Shown one piece after another: positions 51,188 to 59,981 of a stretch of 64,000 nt of DNA. The notes beneath the pieces were generated by a model, which saw only the letters and a program-made list of their open reading frames with translations, made no database searches and was not told the origin of the DNA. Numbering within the stretch: position 1 is the stretch's first letter; each line of letters starts with the position of its first letter. The DNA lies in assembly GCF_024169925.1 (NCBI RefSeq), contig NZ_JALJXF010000001.1, forward strand, positions 2,486,001 through 2,550,000. Reading direction: 5' to 3'. This DNA comes from Methylorubrum extorquens (GTDB taxonomy: Bacteria > Pseudomonadota > Alphaproteobacteria > Rhizobiales > Beijerinckiaceae). Both the position numbers and the translations under genes were made by a program.

Positions 51188-52395
51188 TCGCGGCGGCGTT
51201 CCGGGTGATGTGGCTCTCGCTCGTGCGCGACCGCGCGGCGCTGACCATGGCCTTTGTGCTGCCGACCGTCATCTTCGCGATTTTCGCGGCGATCTTTTCC
51301 GGCGCGATCGGCGACCGCATCCGCATCCATCTCGGGCTTGCCGACCTCGCGGGCACCGCCACCACGCAACGCCTCGTGACCGCGCTGGAGGCCGAGCCGT
51401 CCCTGCGCATCGCGCGCCTTGACGTGACGGACGAGGCGGCGGCCGTCCGCGCCGTGCGCCGGGGCGAAGTCGATGTGGCTCTGGTGCTGCGCAGCGACCT
51501 CGCAGCGCCCGCCGGCACGGACAAGGGGAGCGCGGCGGCGAGCCAGCCGGTGCTGCTGATCGAGAGCCCGTCGCGGGCGCTCGCCACGCCGATCGCGCTG
51601 GGCCAGCTTCAGCGCGCCCTCAACGATGCCCTGCCCGATGTCGTGCTCTCGCGCATCGTCGCGGACGTCGAGCGCTCCGGCAAGATCGGGCCGGACGAGC
51701 GCGCCTTCCTCGACGAGGCCTTCGCCGAGCAGCGAGCGAAGAAGGAGCCGTTCTCCTTCACCCGTCTCGTCGAGACCCGCACCACCGCGAGCGGGCGCGG
51801 CAACGAGCGGGTCAGCTACTACGCGGGCGCCATCGCCGCCGTGTTCCTGCTGTTCGCGGCGATGCAGGGCGCGCTCTCCCTGGTGGACGAGCGCGAGGGC
51901 GGGCTGGCCGACCGCCTCGCCGCCGGCCCCGGCGGCCTGCCCGTGATCGTGCTGGGCAAATTCCTGTTCCTGCTCGGCCAGGGCGTGGTCCAGGCCGGGC
52001 TGATCTTTTCCGCCGCCGCTCTGCTGCACGGCGTCGACGTCTCCGGCCACTGGATCGGCTGGCTCGTCACCTCGATCCTCGTTTCCGCCATGGCGGCCGG
52101 CCTTGCGCTCGCCGCCTGCGCGCTCTCGGCCACCCGTCAGCAGGCGCATCTGGCCGCGACCTTCGGCGTACTGCTGCTCTCGGCGGTCGGCGGCAGCATG
52201 GTGCCCCGCTTCCTCATGCCTCCCTGGCTACAGCAGGCCGGCTGGCTCACGCCCAACGCCTGGGCGATCGAGGCTTACCAGGCTGCCCTCGGCGAGGGTG
52301 TTTCCGCCGCTCTCCCGGCCTGGGGCGTGCTCGCGGGCCTGGCGGTGGCGGGGCTGGCGGTGGCCGTAGGAGTGGTGGGCCGGAGAACGGTCTGA
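51184..52395 (+). CDS. ABC-2 type transporter permease
   Basis: This 403-residue protein starts at GTG 51184 inside the ATPase stop. One membrane helix lies at about 17-40 ([20 protein letters not shown]), then a large extracytoplasmic domain (about 40-210), then five helices with [20 protein letters not shown] and the family C-terminal segment [20 protein letters not shown]. This is the usual ABC-2 export permease plan (YhhJ/NatB type). It forms a transporter with the preceding ATPase. It sits between the two carotenoid desaturases. Confidence 0.93.
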   Translation: MIAAAFRVMWLSLVRDRAALTMAFVLPTVIFAIFAAIFSGAIGDRIRIHLGLADLAGTATTQRLVTALEAEPSLRIARLDVTDEAAAVRAVRRGEVDVALVLRSDLAAPAGTDKGSAAASQPVLLIESPSRALATPIALGQLQRALNDALPDVVLSRIVADVERSGKIGPDERAFLDEAFAEQRAKKEPFSFTRLVETRTTASGRGNERVSYYAGAIAAVFLLFAAMQGALSLVDEREGGLADRLAAGPGGLPVIVLGKFLFLLGQGVVQAGLIFSAAALLHGVDVSGHWIGWLVTSILVSAMAAGLALAACALSATRQQAHLAATFGVLLLSAVGGSMVPRFLMPPWLQQAGWLTPNAWAIEAYQAALGEGVSAALPAWGVLAGLAVAGLAVAVGVVGRRTV

Positions 52396-52524
52396 GGCGG
52401 ATTGACCCGTGGCGACCCGTCTCCGCGACGGCGCCGGGCAGATCGGGCAGGGCCTTCGGTCTCATCCGCAGGCACGCTTGCCGGATGCCTTCTTGCCCGA
52501 TGCCTTCGGAGCCGCCCCAACCCC

Positions 52525-53412
52525 ATGACCAATGCGATGCTGCGCCTGCTGATCGCCGACGGCAACGACCGCGACGGCCGTGCGAAGCGCGAGGCCGCCG
52601 TCGGCCGGACTACCTCGCAGGCCTTTGCCGCGGTGGTGGCCGACCTCGCGCCCGAGGCGGACTGCACGCTGGTGAACCCCGCCGATGCCGAGGCCGGGAT
52701 CGGGTCCGATCTCGCCGGGTTCGACGGGATGGTGCTCACCGGCTCCACCCTGCGGCTCGCCGATGGCGGGCCGGCGGTGCGGCGCCAGCTCGACCTGATG
52801 CGCGCGGCGCTGGAGGCCGGGTTGCCGGTCTTCGGCTCGTGCTGGGGCATGCAGGTCGCCGCGGCGATCGCGGGCGGGGATGTCGGCGAGAACCCGCGCG
52901 GGCCGGAATACGGTTTCGCCCGGCGCCTCACCGCCACGGGCGACGGAGCCGCCCACCCGCTGCTGGCCGGCCGCGCCCCCGCCTGGGACGCGCCCGCGAT
53001 CCATTGCGATGCGGTCGTCGGCGCGCCGTCCGGTGCGCGGGTGCTCGCGGCGAACGCCGTGCTCGACGTGCAGGCGATCGAGATCCGCTACGGGCGTGGG
53101 CTGTTCTGGGGCACGCAGTACCACCCGGAAACCGACCTCGACGAACTCGCCGCGATGCTGCGCCTGAGCGCTGAGGACGTCGTCTCCGCCGGGCTGGCCG
53201 CCGATCCCGCCGCGGTCGAAGCCTATGCGGGCGAGATTTCGGATCTCGACGGGAGCGAGGGCGCCGCCCGCCGCCATCGCGCCTGGCGTCTCGGAATCGG
53301 CGCGGACGTGCTCGAATCCGGGCAGCGGCGCCGGGAAATCGGCAATTTTCTCGCGTCTCTGTCCACAGCCCGCGGCGTGGAATGGACCGAGCGCGACCGG
53401 GTGGCACGTTGA
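52525..53412 (+). CDS. Class I glutamine amidotransferase-like protein
   Basis: This protein has 295 residues from ATG 52525 (a second ATG lies at 52537). The GATase triad is visible: Cys in VFGSCWGMQVAAAIAGG, and His-Glu in WGTQYHPETDL. MVLTGSTLRLADGGPAV precedes it. It resembles stand-alone GMP-synthase-like amidotransferases of unknown acceptor. The C-terminal 60 residues are helical and lack a synthetase domain. It is located between the ABC-2 permease and the second desaturase, all on the plus strand. Confidence 0.87.
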   Translation: MTNAMLRLLIADGNDRDGRAKREAAVGRTTSQAFAAVVADLAPEADCTLVNPADAEAGIGSDLAGFDGMVLTGSTLRLADGGPAVRRQLDLMRAALEAGLPVFGSCWGMQVAAAIAGGDVGENPRGPEYGFARRLTATGDGAAHPLLAGRAPAWDAPAIHCDAVVGAPSGARVLAANAVLDVQAIEIRYGRGLFWGTQYHPETDLDELAAMLRLSAEDVVSAGLAADPAAVEAYAGEISDLDGSEGAARRHRAWRLGIGADVLESGQRRREIGNFLASLSTARGVEWTERDRVAR

Positions 53413-53482
53413 CCCGCCCTGCTGCGCATCTAGCTTTGCTTTGTCGGCCTTCCTTTCAGGCCGCGCGGGAGACGCGTTTCCA

Positions 53483-55021
53483 ATGAGCCAGGGTTCTTCG
53501 GTCGCGGTCGTCGGAAGCGGGCTCGGTGGGTTGGCCTCAGCCTGCGTGGCGGCCGCGCGCGGCCATCGCGTCACGGTCTACGACAAGAACGACTGGATGG
53601 GCGGCAAGGCGGCGGTTCTGCACGAGGGCGGCTTCCGCTTCGACATGGGCCCGACCATCCTCACCGTGCCCCGCGTGCTGGAGCGCATCTTCTCCGAGGC
53701 CGGGCGCTCGGTGCACGATTACATGGATCTGCGCCGCCTCGACCCGCAATGGCGCTGCTTCTTCGATGACGGCTCGCGCGTCGACCTGATTGAGGACGTG
53801 GACGCCATGGCCGCCTCCATGGACCGGTTCGCGCCCGGCCAAGGGGTGGGCGACGGCTACAAGAAGTTCATCGCGGTCTCCGAGCATCTGCACGGCGTCT
53901 CGGAGCGGTTCTTCTTCTGGAAGGCGGTGCAGGATCTGTTCGATACGATCGACATCCGCGCCAACATGAACCCCGGTACGCTCCGCGATGTGCTGTCTCT
54001 GCGCATGCACGCCACCGTCGCGAGCACGATCCGCGGCAAGGTGAAGGATGCGCGGCTTGCCCAGATGCTCGACCACTTCGTGCAGTATGTCGGCTCCTCG
54101 CCCTATGGTGCGCCGGCGGTGCTCTGCGCCATCGCCCACATGCAGACGGCCGAAGGCGTGTGGTACCCGATGGGCGGCACCCGCGCGGTCGCCGAGGGGC
54201 TGATGCGGCTCGCCACCGAACTCGGCGCCACGATGAAGCCCGCCGACGAGGTGCTGGGCCTCGACATCGCCGCGGGCCAGCTCCGCGGCCTGCGCACCCG
54301 CGACGGCATCACGCCTTACGACGCCGTGATCTCCAATATGGATTCGGTGCGCACCTACCGCGAACTCGTCGGCGGCGAGGTCGGCAAAACCTACGAGAAG
54401 AAATCCTTCGAGCCGGCCTGCTCCGGCGTGGTGCTCTATCTCGGGCTGAACAAGCGCTACGAGCACCTGAACCACCACGATTTCGTCTTCTCCCGCGACC
54501 CAGAGGAGGAGTTCGACTTCATCTACCGCAAGGGCGAGCCGGCCCCCGACCCGACCGCCTATCTCGCTGCCCCCTCCTCCACCGATCCGAGCGTGGCGCC
54601 GGAGGGCGGCGAGGCGCTCTACGTCCTCGTCCATACGCCGTATCTGCGGCCGCACCACGATTGGTCGAAGATGTTTCCGGCCTATCGCCGGACGATCCTG
54701 GAGAAGCTCAAGCGCACCGGCGGCATGCCGGACCTCGAGGAGCGCATCGTCGTCGAGCGTCACCTTACCCCGCAGGACATCCACGACCGCTACAAGGTGC
54801 TCAACGGCGCGATCTACGGGCTGGCCTCGCACGGGCGGATGATGGGCGCGTTCAAGCCCGGCAACCGCTCGCGGGAGGTGCGCGGCCTTTACCTCGCGGG
54901 CGGCGCCGCCCATCCGGGGCCGGGCATGCCGATGGTGATGATGTCCGGCTGGATCGCCGCCGACGCCCTCGATCAGGATCTGCGCGGCAGCGGGGAACCG
55001 GAGCTGCGCAAGACCGCCTGA
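53483..55021 (+). CDS. Phytoene desaturase-family protein (second CrtI/CrtN-type)
   Basis: This protein has 512 residues from ATG 53483 (GGGAGAC upstream). The FAD fold VVGSGLGGLASACVAAARGH is at residues 8-27, followed by GGKAAVLHEGGFRFDMGPTI and the C-terminal GLYLAGGAAHPGPGMPMVMM, which is the bacterial phytoene-dehydrogenase signature. It introduces double bonds into the colourless C30 or C40 precursor. Directly upstream of the acyltransferase (12 bases). Compared with the first enzyme it is closer to a true desaturase. Substrate length (squalene-derived C30 is reported in Methylobacterium) is inference. Confidence 0.92.
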   Translation: MSQGSSVAVVGSGLGGLASACVAAARGHRVTVYDKNDWMGGKAAVLHEGGFRFDMGPTILTVPRVLERIFSEAGRSVHDYMDLRRLDPQWRCFFDDGSRVDLIEDVDAMAASMDRFAPGQGVGDGYKKFIAVSEHLHGVSERFFFWKAVQDLFDTIDIRANMNPGTLRDVLSLRMHATVASTIRGKVKDARLAQMLDHFVQYVGSSPYGAPAVLCAIAHMQTAEGVWYPMGGTRAVAEGLMRLATELGATMKPADEVLGLDIAAGQLRGLRTRDGITPYDAVISNMDSVRTYRELVGGEVGKTYEKKSFEPACSGVVLYLGLNKRYEHLNHHDFVFSRDPEEEFDFIYRKGEPAPDPTAYLAAPSSTDPSVAPEGGEALYVLVHTPYLRPHHDWSKMFPAYRRTILEKLKRTGGMPDLEERIVVERHLTPQDIHDRYKVLNGAIYGLASHGRMMGAFKPGNRSREVRGLYLAGGAAHPGPGMPMVMMSGWIAADALDQDLRGSGEPELRKTA

Positions 55022-55032
55022 GTCTCTCCGTC

Positions 55033-55848
55033 ATGGTACGGGCGAAACCGCTGCCGCCCGAGCGCTCGGCCCCGCTCTGGCGGTTCATGGCCGCTTATTT
55101 CGACCGCTTCGTCCGGCGCCATCTGAACGCCCTGCGCCTCGCGCGCTGGGGCGTTCCGGCCAGCATCACCGACGCGGCGCCGCTGGTGATCTACGCCAAC
55201 CATCCTTCGTGGTGGGATGCGGCGGTCCTGGTCGTGGCCACCGACCGGCTGTTTCCGGGGCGCGAGAGCTTCGCGCCGATCGAGGCCGCGATGCTGGAGA
55301 AGTACGGCATCTTCCGGAAGATGGGCGCCTTCCCCGTCGATCTCGACAGCGCGCGGGGCGGCGCGCAATTCCTGTCCGCCTCCCGTGCGATCTTGGCGCG
55401 ACCCGACCGCGTCCTCTGGATCACCGCGCAGGGGCGCTTCGCCGACGTGCGGACCCGCCCCCTCGGGCTGAAGCCCGGCGTCGCGCGGCTCGCGGAGATC
55501 GCGCCCGAGGCGACCTTCCTGCCGCTTGCCGTGGAATACGCCTTCTGGGACGAGCGCGGGGCGGAAGCCTTCCTCGCCTTCGGCGCGCCGCTCACCTCCG
55601 CCGAACTGCTCGGACTGCCCCGCCCCGAGCGTCTCGCCCGGATGGAGGCGGCGCTGACCGCGACCCTCGACCGGCTCTCGGGCGACGTGATCGCCCGCGA
55701 CTCCGCCCGGTTCGAGACGCTGCTGGCGGGTCGGCGCGGGGTCGGCGGCGTGTATGACGGCTGGCGGCGGTTCGCGGCCCTGCTGACCGGCCGCCGCTTC
55801 GAGCCGGGGCACCGGGACGGCGACGCCGAGGAGACGCGGACCCGATGA
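55033..55848 (+). CDS. PlsC-like lysophospholipid/glycerol acyltransferase
   Basis: This protein has 271 residues from ATG 55033. The acyltransferase box HX4D is seen as NHPSWWDAAV (residues about 56-65) and the second block as ITAQGRFADVRTRPLGLKPG (the usual FPEGxR replaced by TAQGRF). No clear membrane helix is seen. Its stop overlaps the GT2 start by four bases. In glycosylated carotenoid clusters such an enzyme esterifies the sugar with a fatty acid, as CrtO does in staphyloxanthin synthesis. That role here is inference. Confidence 0.85.
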   Translation: MVRAKPLPPERSAPLWRFMAAYFDRFVRRHLNALRLARWGVPASITDAAPLVIYANHPSWWDAAVLVVATDRLFPGRESFAPIEAAMLEKYGIFRKMGAFPVDLDSARGGAQFLSASRAILARPDRVLWITAQGRFADVRTRPLGLKPGVARLAEIAPEATFLPLAVEYAFWDERGAEAFLAFGAPLTSAELLGLPRPERLARMEAALTATLDRLSGDVIARDSARFETLLAGRRGVGGVYDGWRRFAALLTGRRFEPGHRDGDAEETRTR

Positions 55849-56999
55849 CACTCACCCTCCTCGCGCTCGTAGCCCTTGCGCTGGCCCTGCTCCCGGCGGG
55901 CCTCGCGGCGGTCAACCTCGCGATCCTGCGCAGCCCCGAACCCACGTCGAGCGACGGGCTCGTCTCGATCCTGATACCCGCCCGCAACGAGGCCGCGGTG
56001 ATCGAGGGTACGGTGCGGGCCGCACTCGCGAGCCGCGGCGTCCCGGTCGAGGTCATCGTCGGCGACGACCACTCGACCGACGCGACCGCCGAAATCGTTA
56101 CGCGCCTCGCCCGCACCGATCCGCGCCTGCGGCTGATTTCCGTGCCCGCCCTGCCCGAGGGCTGGACCGGCAAGAACCACGCCTGCACCGCCCTCTCCGA
56201 GGCGGCGCGCGGCGAGCGCCTGCTGTTCCTCGATGCCGACGTAACGCTGGCGCCCGAGGGCGCGGCGGCGCTGGCCGCCCATGCCGTCAGGAGCGGTGCC
56301 GATCTCGTCAGCGGCGTGCCCCGGCAGGTGATGGAGACCCTGGGCGAGCGCCTGACCGTGCCGATGATCGATTTCCTGCTGCTCGGCTACCTGCCGATCG
56401 CCCTGATGCGCGCCTCGCCCCGCACCGCGCTCGGCGCCGCCTGCGGGCAGATGATCCTGATCGCGCGCGACGCCTATGCCGCCACCGGCGGCCACGGCGC
56501 GATCCGCACTTCGCTGCACGATGGCGTGCGCCTGCCGCGGCTGTTCCGCGAGCAGGGCTTACGCACCGATCTCGTCGCGGGCCACGCGCTCGCCGCCTGC
56601 CGGATGTACCGGGATTTTCCCCAGAGCTGGGCCGGCTTCTCGAAGAACGCGCATGAGGGCATGGCGACGCCCGCCGCACTCCCGGTCTGGACGGTGCTGC
56701 TGTTCGGCGGCCATATCCTGCCCTGGCTCGTTCTCGCCGCCGCCCTGGTGCTGGGCGCCGGTACGCCCGCCGTCTTGGCCGCGGCCGCCGTCCTCGTCTC
56801 GCTCGCCACGCGGGCGGCGATCACGCAGCGGGTTGCCGAGCCGCTCGCGACGATCCTCCTGCACCCCGCCACCGTCGGCACGGCGCTCGCGATCCAGTGG
56901 AACGTGCTGCTGCGCCCGGGACGGGCCGGCCGGGCGGTATGGAAGGGGCGCAGCTACGCGGTGGGCGGAGCGCCGAAGCCGCAGCGGGATCCGGGCTGA
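55845..56999 (+). CDS. GT2-family carotenoid-type glycosyltransferase (CrtQ-like)
   Basis: This 384-residue protein has an N-terminal membrane helix (LTLLALVALALALLPAGLAA). The GT2 catalytic domain has VSILIPARNEAAVIEGT, EVIVGDDHSTDATAEIV and LLFLDADVTL (DxD). TGGHGAIRTSLHDGVRLPRL matches CrtQ-type enzymes, and three C-terminal helices follow. It would transfer glucose to a carotenoic acid at the membrane. It ends the coupled carotenoid block, right after the acyltransferase. Acceptor inferred from context. Confidence 0.88.
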   Translation: MTLTLLALVALALALLPAGLAAVNLAILRSPEPTSSDGLVSILIPARNEAAVIEGTVRAALASRGVPVEVIVGDDHSTDATAEIVTRLARTDPRLRLISVPALPEGWTGKNHACTALSEAARGERLLFLDADVTLAPEGAAALAAHAVRSGADLVSGVPRQVMETLGERLTVPMIDFLLLGYLPIALMRASPRTALGAACGQMILIARDAYAATGGHGAIRTSLHDGVRLPRLFREQGLRTDLVAGHALAACRMYRDFPQSWAGFSKNAHEGMATPAALPVWTVLLFGGHILPWLVLAAALVLGAGTPAVLAAAAVLVSLATRAAITQRVAEPLATILLHPATVGTALAIQWNVLLRPGRAGRAVWKGRSYAVGGAPKPQRDPG

Positions 57000-57159
57000 G
57001 AAAGGTCACGGACGAATTTCATCCGGGCACAATCCATGCGGCAAATCGTGTAACGTCGGCCATCCAGCCTTTGCAGTTCCTGAATAACGCCTGTAGCCTT
57101 GGTGCCACGACGGCCCGGTGCCTTGCCGGGTCGCATCGCCAGGAAGTTCGGTCGCGTCG

Positions 57160-58287
57160 ATGAGGGATGAGAGCGCCGCCGCCGTGTCGGCCCGCCCCAC
57201 CGCCGACCCGCAGACATCGCGGGAGGGCGCCCGCACGGTCACGGGCGGACGCCCGATCGAGAGCTTCCCCCCCCGCTACGAGACCGGTCGTCACGGCCGC
57301 CGCGACGCCTATGCCGCGCTCGATCTCGGCACCAACAATTGCCGCCTGCTGGTCGCCGAGCCGACGCCCAACGGCTTCCGGGTGATCGACGCCTTCTCCC
57401 GCATCGTCCGGCTCGGCGAGGGGCTGGGCAATTCCAACCGCCTCACCGAGGCGGCGATCGAGCGCACGGTGGAGGCCCTGCGCATCTGCCGCGGCAAGAT
57501 GAAGTCCCGTGCGGTGGCCCGCTCCAAAGTGATCGCCACCGAAGCGTGCCGGCTTGCCGTCAACGGTGCCGAGTTCGTGGCGCGGGTGCGCGCCGAGGTC
57601 GGGCTCGACCTCGAGATCGTGGATCGGCAGACGGAGGCCTATCTCGCCGTGACCGGCTGCGCCGCGCTCGCCGACCCGCGGGCGGAATCGGTCGTGATCT
57701 TCGACATCGGCGGCGGCTCCACCGAGATCGCATGGCTCGACGGGGCGGCGGCCAACCCCTCGACCGACCCCACCTTGCGCATCCGCGCCTGGGATTCCCT
57801 GCCCGTTGGCGTGGTGACGCTGGCCGAGCGCCACGGCGGCACCGAGGTGACGCGGCGGACCTTCGAGGGCATGGTCGAGGAGGTCGGCGACCTCATCTCC
57901 CCCTTCGCGATCCGCGCTGCGGCGGCGGCCACCGCCCCCTATTTCCACCTGCTCGGCACCTCGGGCACCGTGACCACGCTCGCCGCCATGCATCTGCGGC
58001 TCGCCCGCTACGAGCGGCGCCGGGTCGATGGCCTATGGATGAGCGACGACGAGGTCGGCGACGCGATCGAGGATCTGCTCGACACCCGCCTCGAACAGCG
58101 CGCCGACAACCCCTGCATCGGCCGTGACCGGGCCGACCTCGTGCTCGCCGGCTGCGCCATCCTGGAGGCGATCCGCCGGGTGTTCCCGTCCGAGCGCCTG
58201 CGCATCGCCGACCGGGGTCTGCGCGAGGGCCTGCTCATGAACATGATGCGCGAGGACGGCGTCTGGCGTCGCGGGCGGTATCGGTAG
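57160..58287 (+). CDS. Exopolyphosphatase / guanosine pentaphosphate phosphatase family protein
   Basis: This protein has 375 residues from ATG 57160. After a polar 48-residue leader, the actin-like ATPase fold shows YAALDLGTNNCRLLVAEP, IATEACRLAVNGAEF, SVVIFDIGGGSTEIAWLDG and LLGTSGTVTTLAAMHL, which are the phosphate-binding motifs of Ppx/GppA. The HD-type C-terminal domain of the long forms is absent. It hydrolyses polyphosphate or pppGpp, linking to the stringent response. RlmE is encoded nearby on the same strand, an association often seen in alphaproteobacteria. Confidence 0.92.
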   Translation: MRDESAAAVSARPTADPQTSREGARTVTGGRPIESFPPRYETGRHGRRDAYAALDLGTNNCRLLVAEPTPNGFRVIDAFSRIVRLGEGLGNSNRLTEAAIERTVEALRICRGKMKSRAVARSKVIATEACRLAVNGAEFVARVRAEVGLDLEIVDRQTEAYLAVTGCAALADPRAESVVIFDIGGGSTEIAWLDGAAANPSTDPTLRIRAWDSLPVGVVTLAERHGGTEVTRRTFEGMVEEVGDLISPFAIRAAAAATAPYFHLLGTSGTVTTLAAMHLRLARYERRRVDGLWMSDDEVGDAIEDLLDTRLEQRADNPCIGRDRADLVLAGCAILEAIRRVFPSERLRIADRGLREGLLMNMMREDGVWRRGRYR

Positions 58288-58359
58288 GGATGGGGCCGTC
58301 CCGCGGGCTGACCCTCGCTCTGTCCACGGCGTGAAGAGCGGATGCCGGTCGATCGGCTT

Positions 58360-58440
58360 GGTACAGAATCCGGTTGGTCGCTTCGTAATCTGTACCTGAC
58401 GCTTTGCAGGGCCCCATCGCGCTCACGCGATGGGATTTCT
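58360..58440 (+). ncRNA. Possible small RNA with intrinsic terminator
   Basis: Bases 58360-58367 (GGTACAGA) pair with 58389-58396 (TCTGTACC) around a 21-base loop. At 58413-58434 a 9-bp stem (CCCATCGCG / CGCGATGGG, loop CTCA) is followed by ATTTCTCTT, a fair terminator. It starts 72 bases after the Ppx/GppA stop. Alternatively it is only that gene's 3' leader and terminator. No promoter is recognised. Confidence 0.35.
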
Positions 58441-58496
58441 CTTCATGTCCCGCGCGGGCTCGAAACGGTGCCTGCTTTCATCCGGTGGGCGCCGTA

Positions 58497-58952
58497 TCAG
58501 ACATCCTCGATCGCTTTTGAGGAATGGTGTCCTGTTATCAGCCAACGCCCGTCGATTTCCTCGAAGGTGAAGAGAAACCGGGCCGGCACCACCGTCTCCT
58601 CGCCATTGCGGCGGATCTGGAAGGTGTAGAGCCCACCGATCACGACGGTGCCGAGCTTTCGGCTCACCCGCTGTTTCTGCACGGTCACGCCGCAACTCAT
58701 GCCGTCATTGTCGAGAAAGATCTCGAAGTAGCGCCGACGATCAGCCTCGCGGCCCCGGACGTCGTCCGACATCGTCGGCACGAGGATGGCGTCGGGGGCG
58801 TAGAGCGCGAGCACTGCATCGACGTTGCGGGTTCCGACGGTCTCGGCCCATCTCAACAGCACCTTGCCCGCCTCGGACAGGCAGGCGGCGACCGTCCGCT
58901 CCCCCGCATCCGTCCGCGTAGTGGCCTCCAGCGTGTCATCCGCCATGATCAT
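58497..58952 (-). CDS. SnoaL/NTF2-like protein (SgcJ/EcaC family)
   Basis: This protein has 151 residues from ATG 58952 (GGGAG just upstream). The cone-shaped NTF2-like fold is suggested by [34 protein letters not shown] and [20 protein letters not shown], typical of the DUF4440/SgcJ family. Such proteins act as small isomerase-like enzymes or binding modules; the function is unknown here. No signal peptide is seen. It converges with the Ppx/GppA gene and diverges from rlmE. Confidence 0.8.
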   Translation of the reverse strand: MIMADDTLEATTRTDAGERTVAACLSEAGKVLLRWAETVGTRNVDAVLALYAPDAILVPTMSDDVRGREADRRRYFEIFLDNDGMSCGVTVQKQRVSRKLGTVVIGGLYTFQIRRNGEETVVPARFLFTFEEIDGRWLITGHHSSKAIEDV

Positions 58953-59176
58953 TCCCGTCTCCCTGGTCCGACGCTCCTCGAGGCCTGGTCCGTTCATCGA
59001 ACCGAGGCAGCGATCGTAGTGTTATAACGTATCAAATGCGCTCGTCATCCGGGAGCCACGCCGTCCTCATCACAGCTCGCGCCGGGATACCGGCTTCACG
59101 CGCTCGCTGCGGCGGGATAGGGACCATCCGGCGGCTGCGAGCGCATCGGCGCGTGCCGATGCTTGGGGACAGGACC

Positions 59177-59896
59177 ATGAGCGACCGGCGAGGCGGGACA
59201 GGCGGCCTGCGCGGCGACCTGAAGCAGCGGGTGAAGACCGGCCGCGGGCGCACCCTCTCCCAGAAGCGTTGGCTGGAACGCCAGCTCAACGACCCCTACG
59301 TCGCCCGCGCCAAGCGCGAGGGCTACCGCTCCCGCGCGGCGTTCAAGCTTCTCGAAATCGACGAGCGCTTCAAGCTCTTGAAGCCCGGCCAGCGGATCGT
59401 CGATCTCGGCGCGGCGCCCGGCGGCTGGTCGCAGGTGGCGGCGCGGATCCTCGGCGAGAGCGGCCGCATCGTCGGCATCGATCTGCTCGAGATCGAGCCG
59501 ATGCCGGGGGCGACCTTCATCACCCTCGACTTCCTCGATCCCTCCGCCCCCGAGCGCCTGACCGAGCTGCTGGGCGGGCGGGCCGACCTCGTCCTGTCCG
59601 ACATGGCCGCCAACACCACCGGCCACAAGAAGACCGACCACCTGCGCATCATCGGTCTGGCCGAGACCGCCGCCGCCTTCGCCCGCGAGATCCTGGCGCC
59701 GGGCGGGGCCTACCTCGCCAAGGTGTTCCAGGGCGGCACCGAGGGCGACCTGTTGACCGAGCTGAAGCGCGACTTCGCGGTCGTGCGCCACGTCAAGCCG
59801 CAGGCGAGCCGGGCGGACTCGAGCGAGCTCTACGTGCTGGCCACCGGCTTCCGCGGTGAGACCGGCGCAGGGGATGCGGTGGACGAAGACGGCTGA
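59177..59896 (+). CDS. rlmE: 23S rRNA 2'-O-methyltransferase RlmE (FtsJ/RrmJ)
   Basis: This protein has 239 residues from ATG 59177 (GGGACAGG upstream; ATG 59159 possible). The SAM-binding [20 protein letters not shown] is near residue 75. The catalytic K-D-K-E tetrad is complete: Lys57 (RAAFKLL), Asp142 ([16 protein letters not shown]), Lys182 (YLAKVFQGG) and Glu217 ([11 protein letters not shown]). It methylates the ribose of U2552 in the A-loop of 23S rRNA. It follows Ppx/GppA in the same orientation, separated by the SnoaL-like gene. Confidence 0.96.
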   Translation: MSDRRGGTGGLRGDLKQRVKTGRGRTLSQKRWLERQLNDPYVARAKREGYRSRAAFKLLEIDERFKLLKPGQRIVDLGAAPGGWSQVAARILGESGRIVGIDLLEIEPMPGATFITLDFLDPSAPERLTELLGGRADLVLSDMAANTTGHKKTDHLRIIGLAETAAAFAREILAPGGAYLAKVFQGGTEGDLLTELKRDFAVVRHVKPQASRADSSELYVLATGFRGETGAGDAVDEDG

Positions 59897-59981
59897 TCTG
59901 TCACGGGCGGCTGCGCCCTTCCTTCCTTTCGTGGCACGATGCCTGCGCGTCCTGCCCGAGAGCCGTGCAAGGAAGGCCCCG

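Noticed and set aside
58342..58629. 95-codon plus-strand ORF over the candidate sRNA and SnoaL-like gene
   Set aside because: Antisense to a supported gene in its second half, and no ribosome-binding site.
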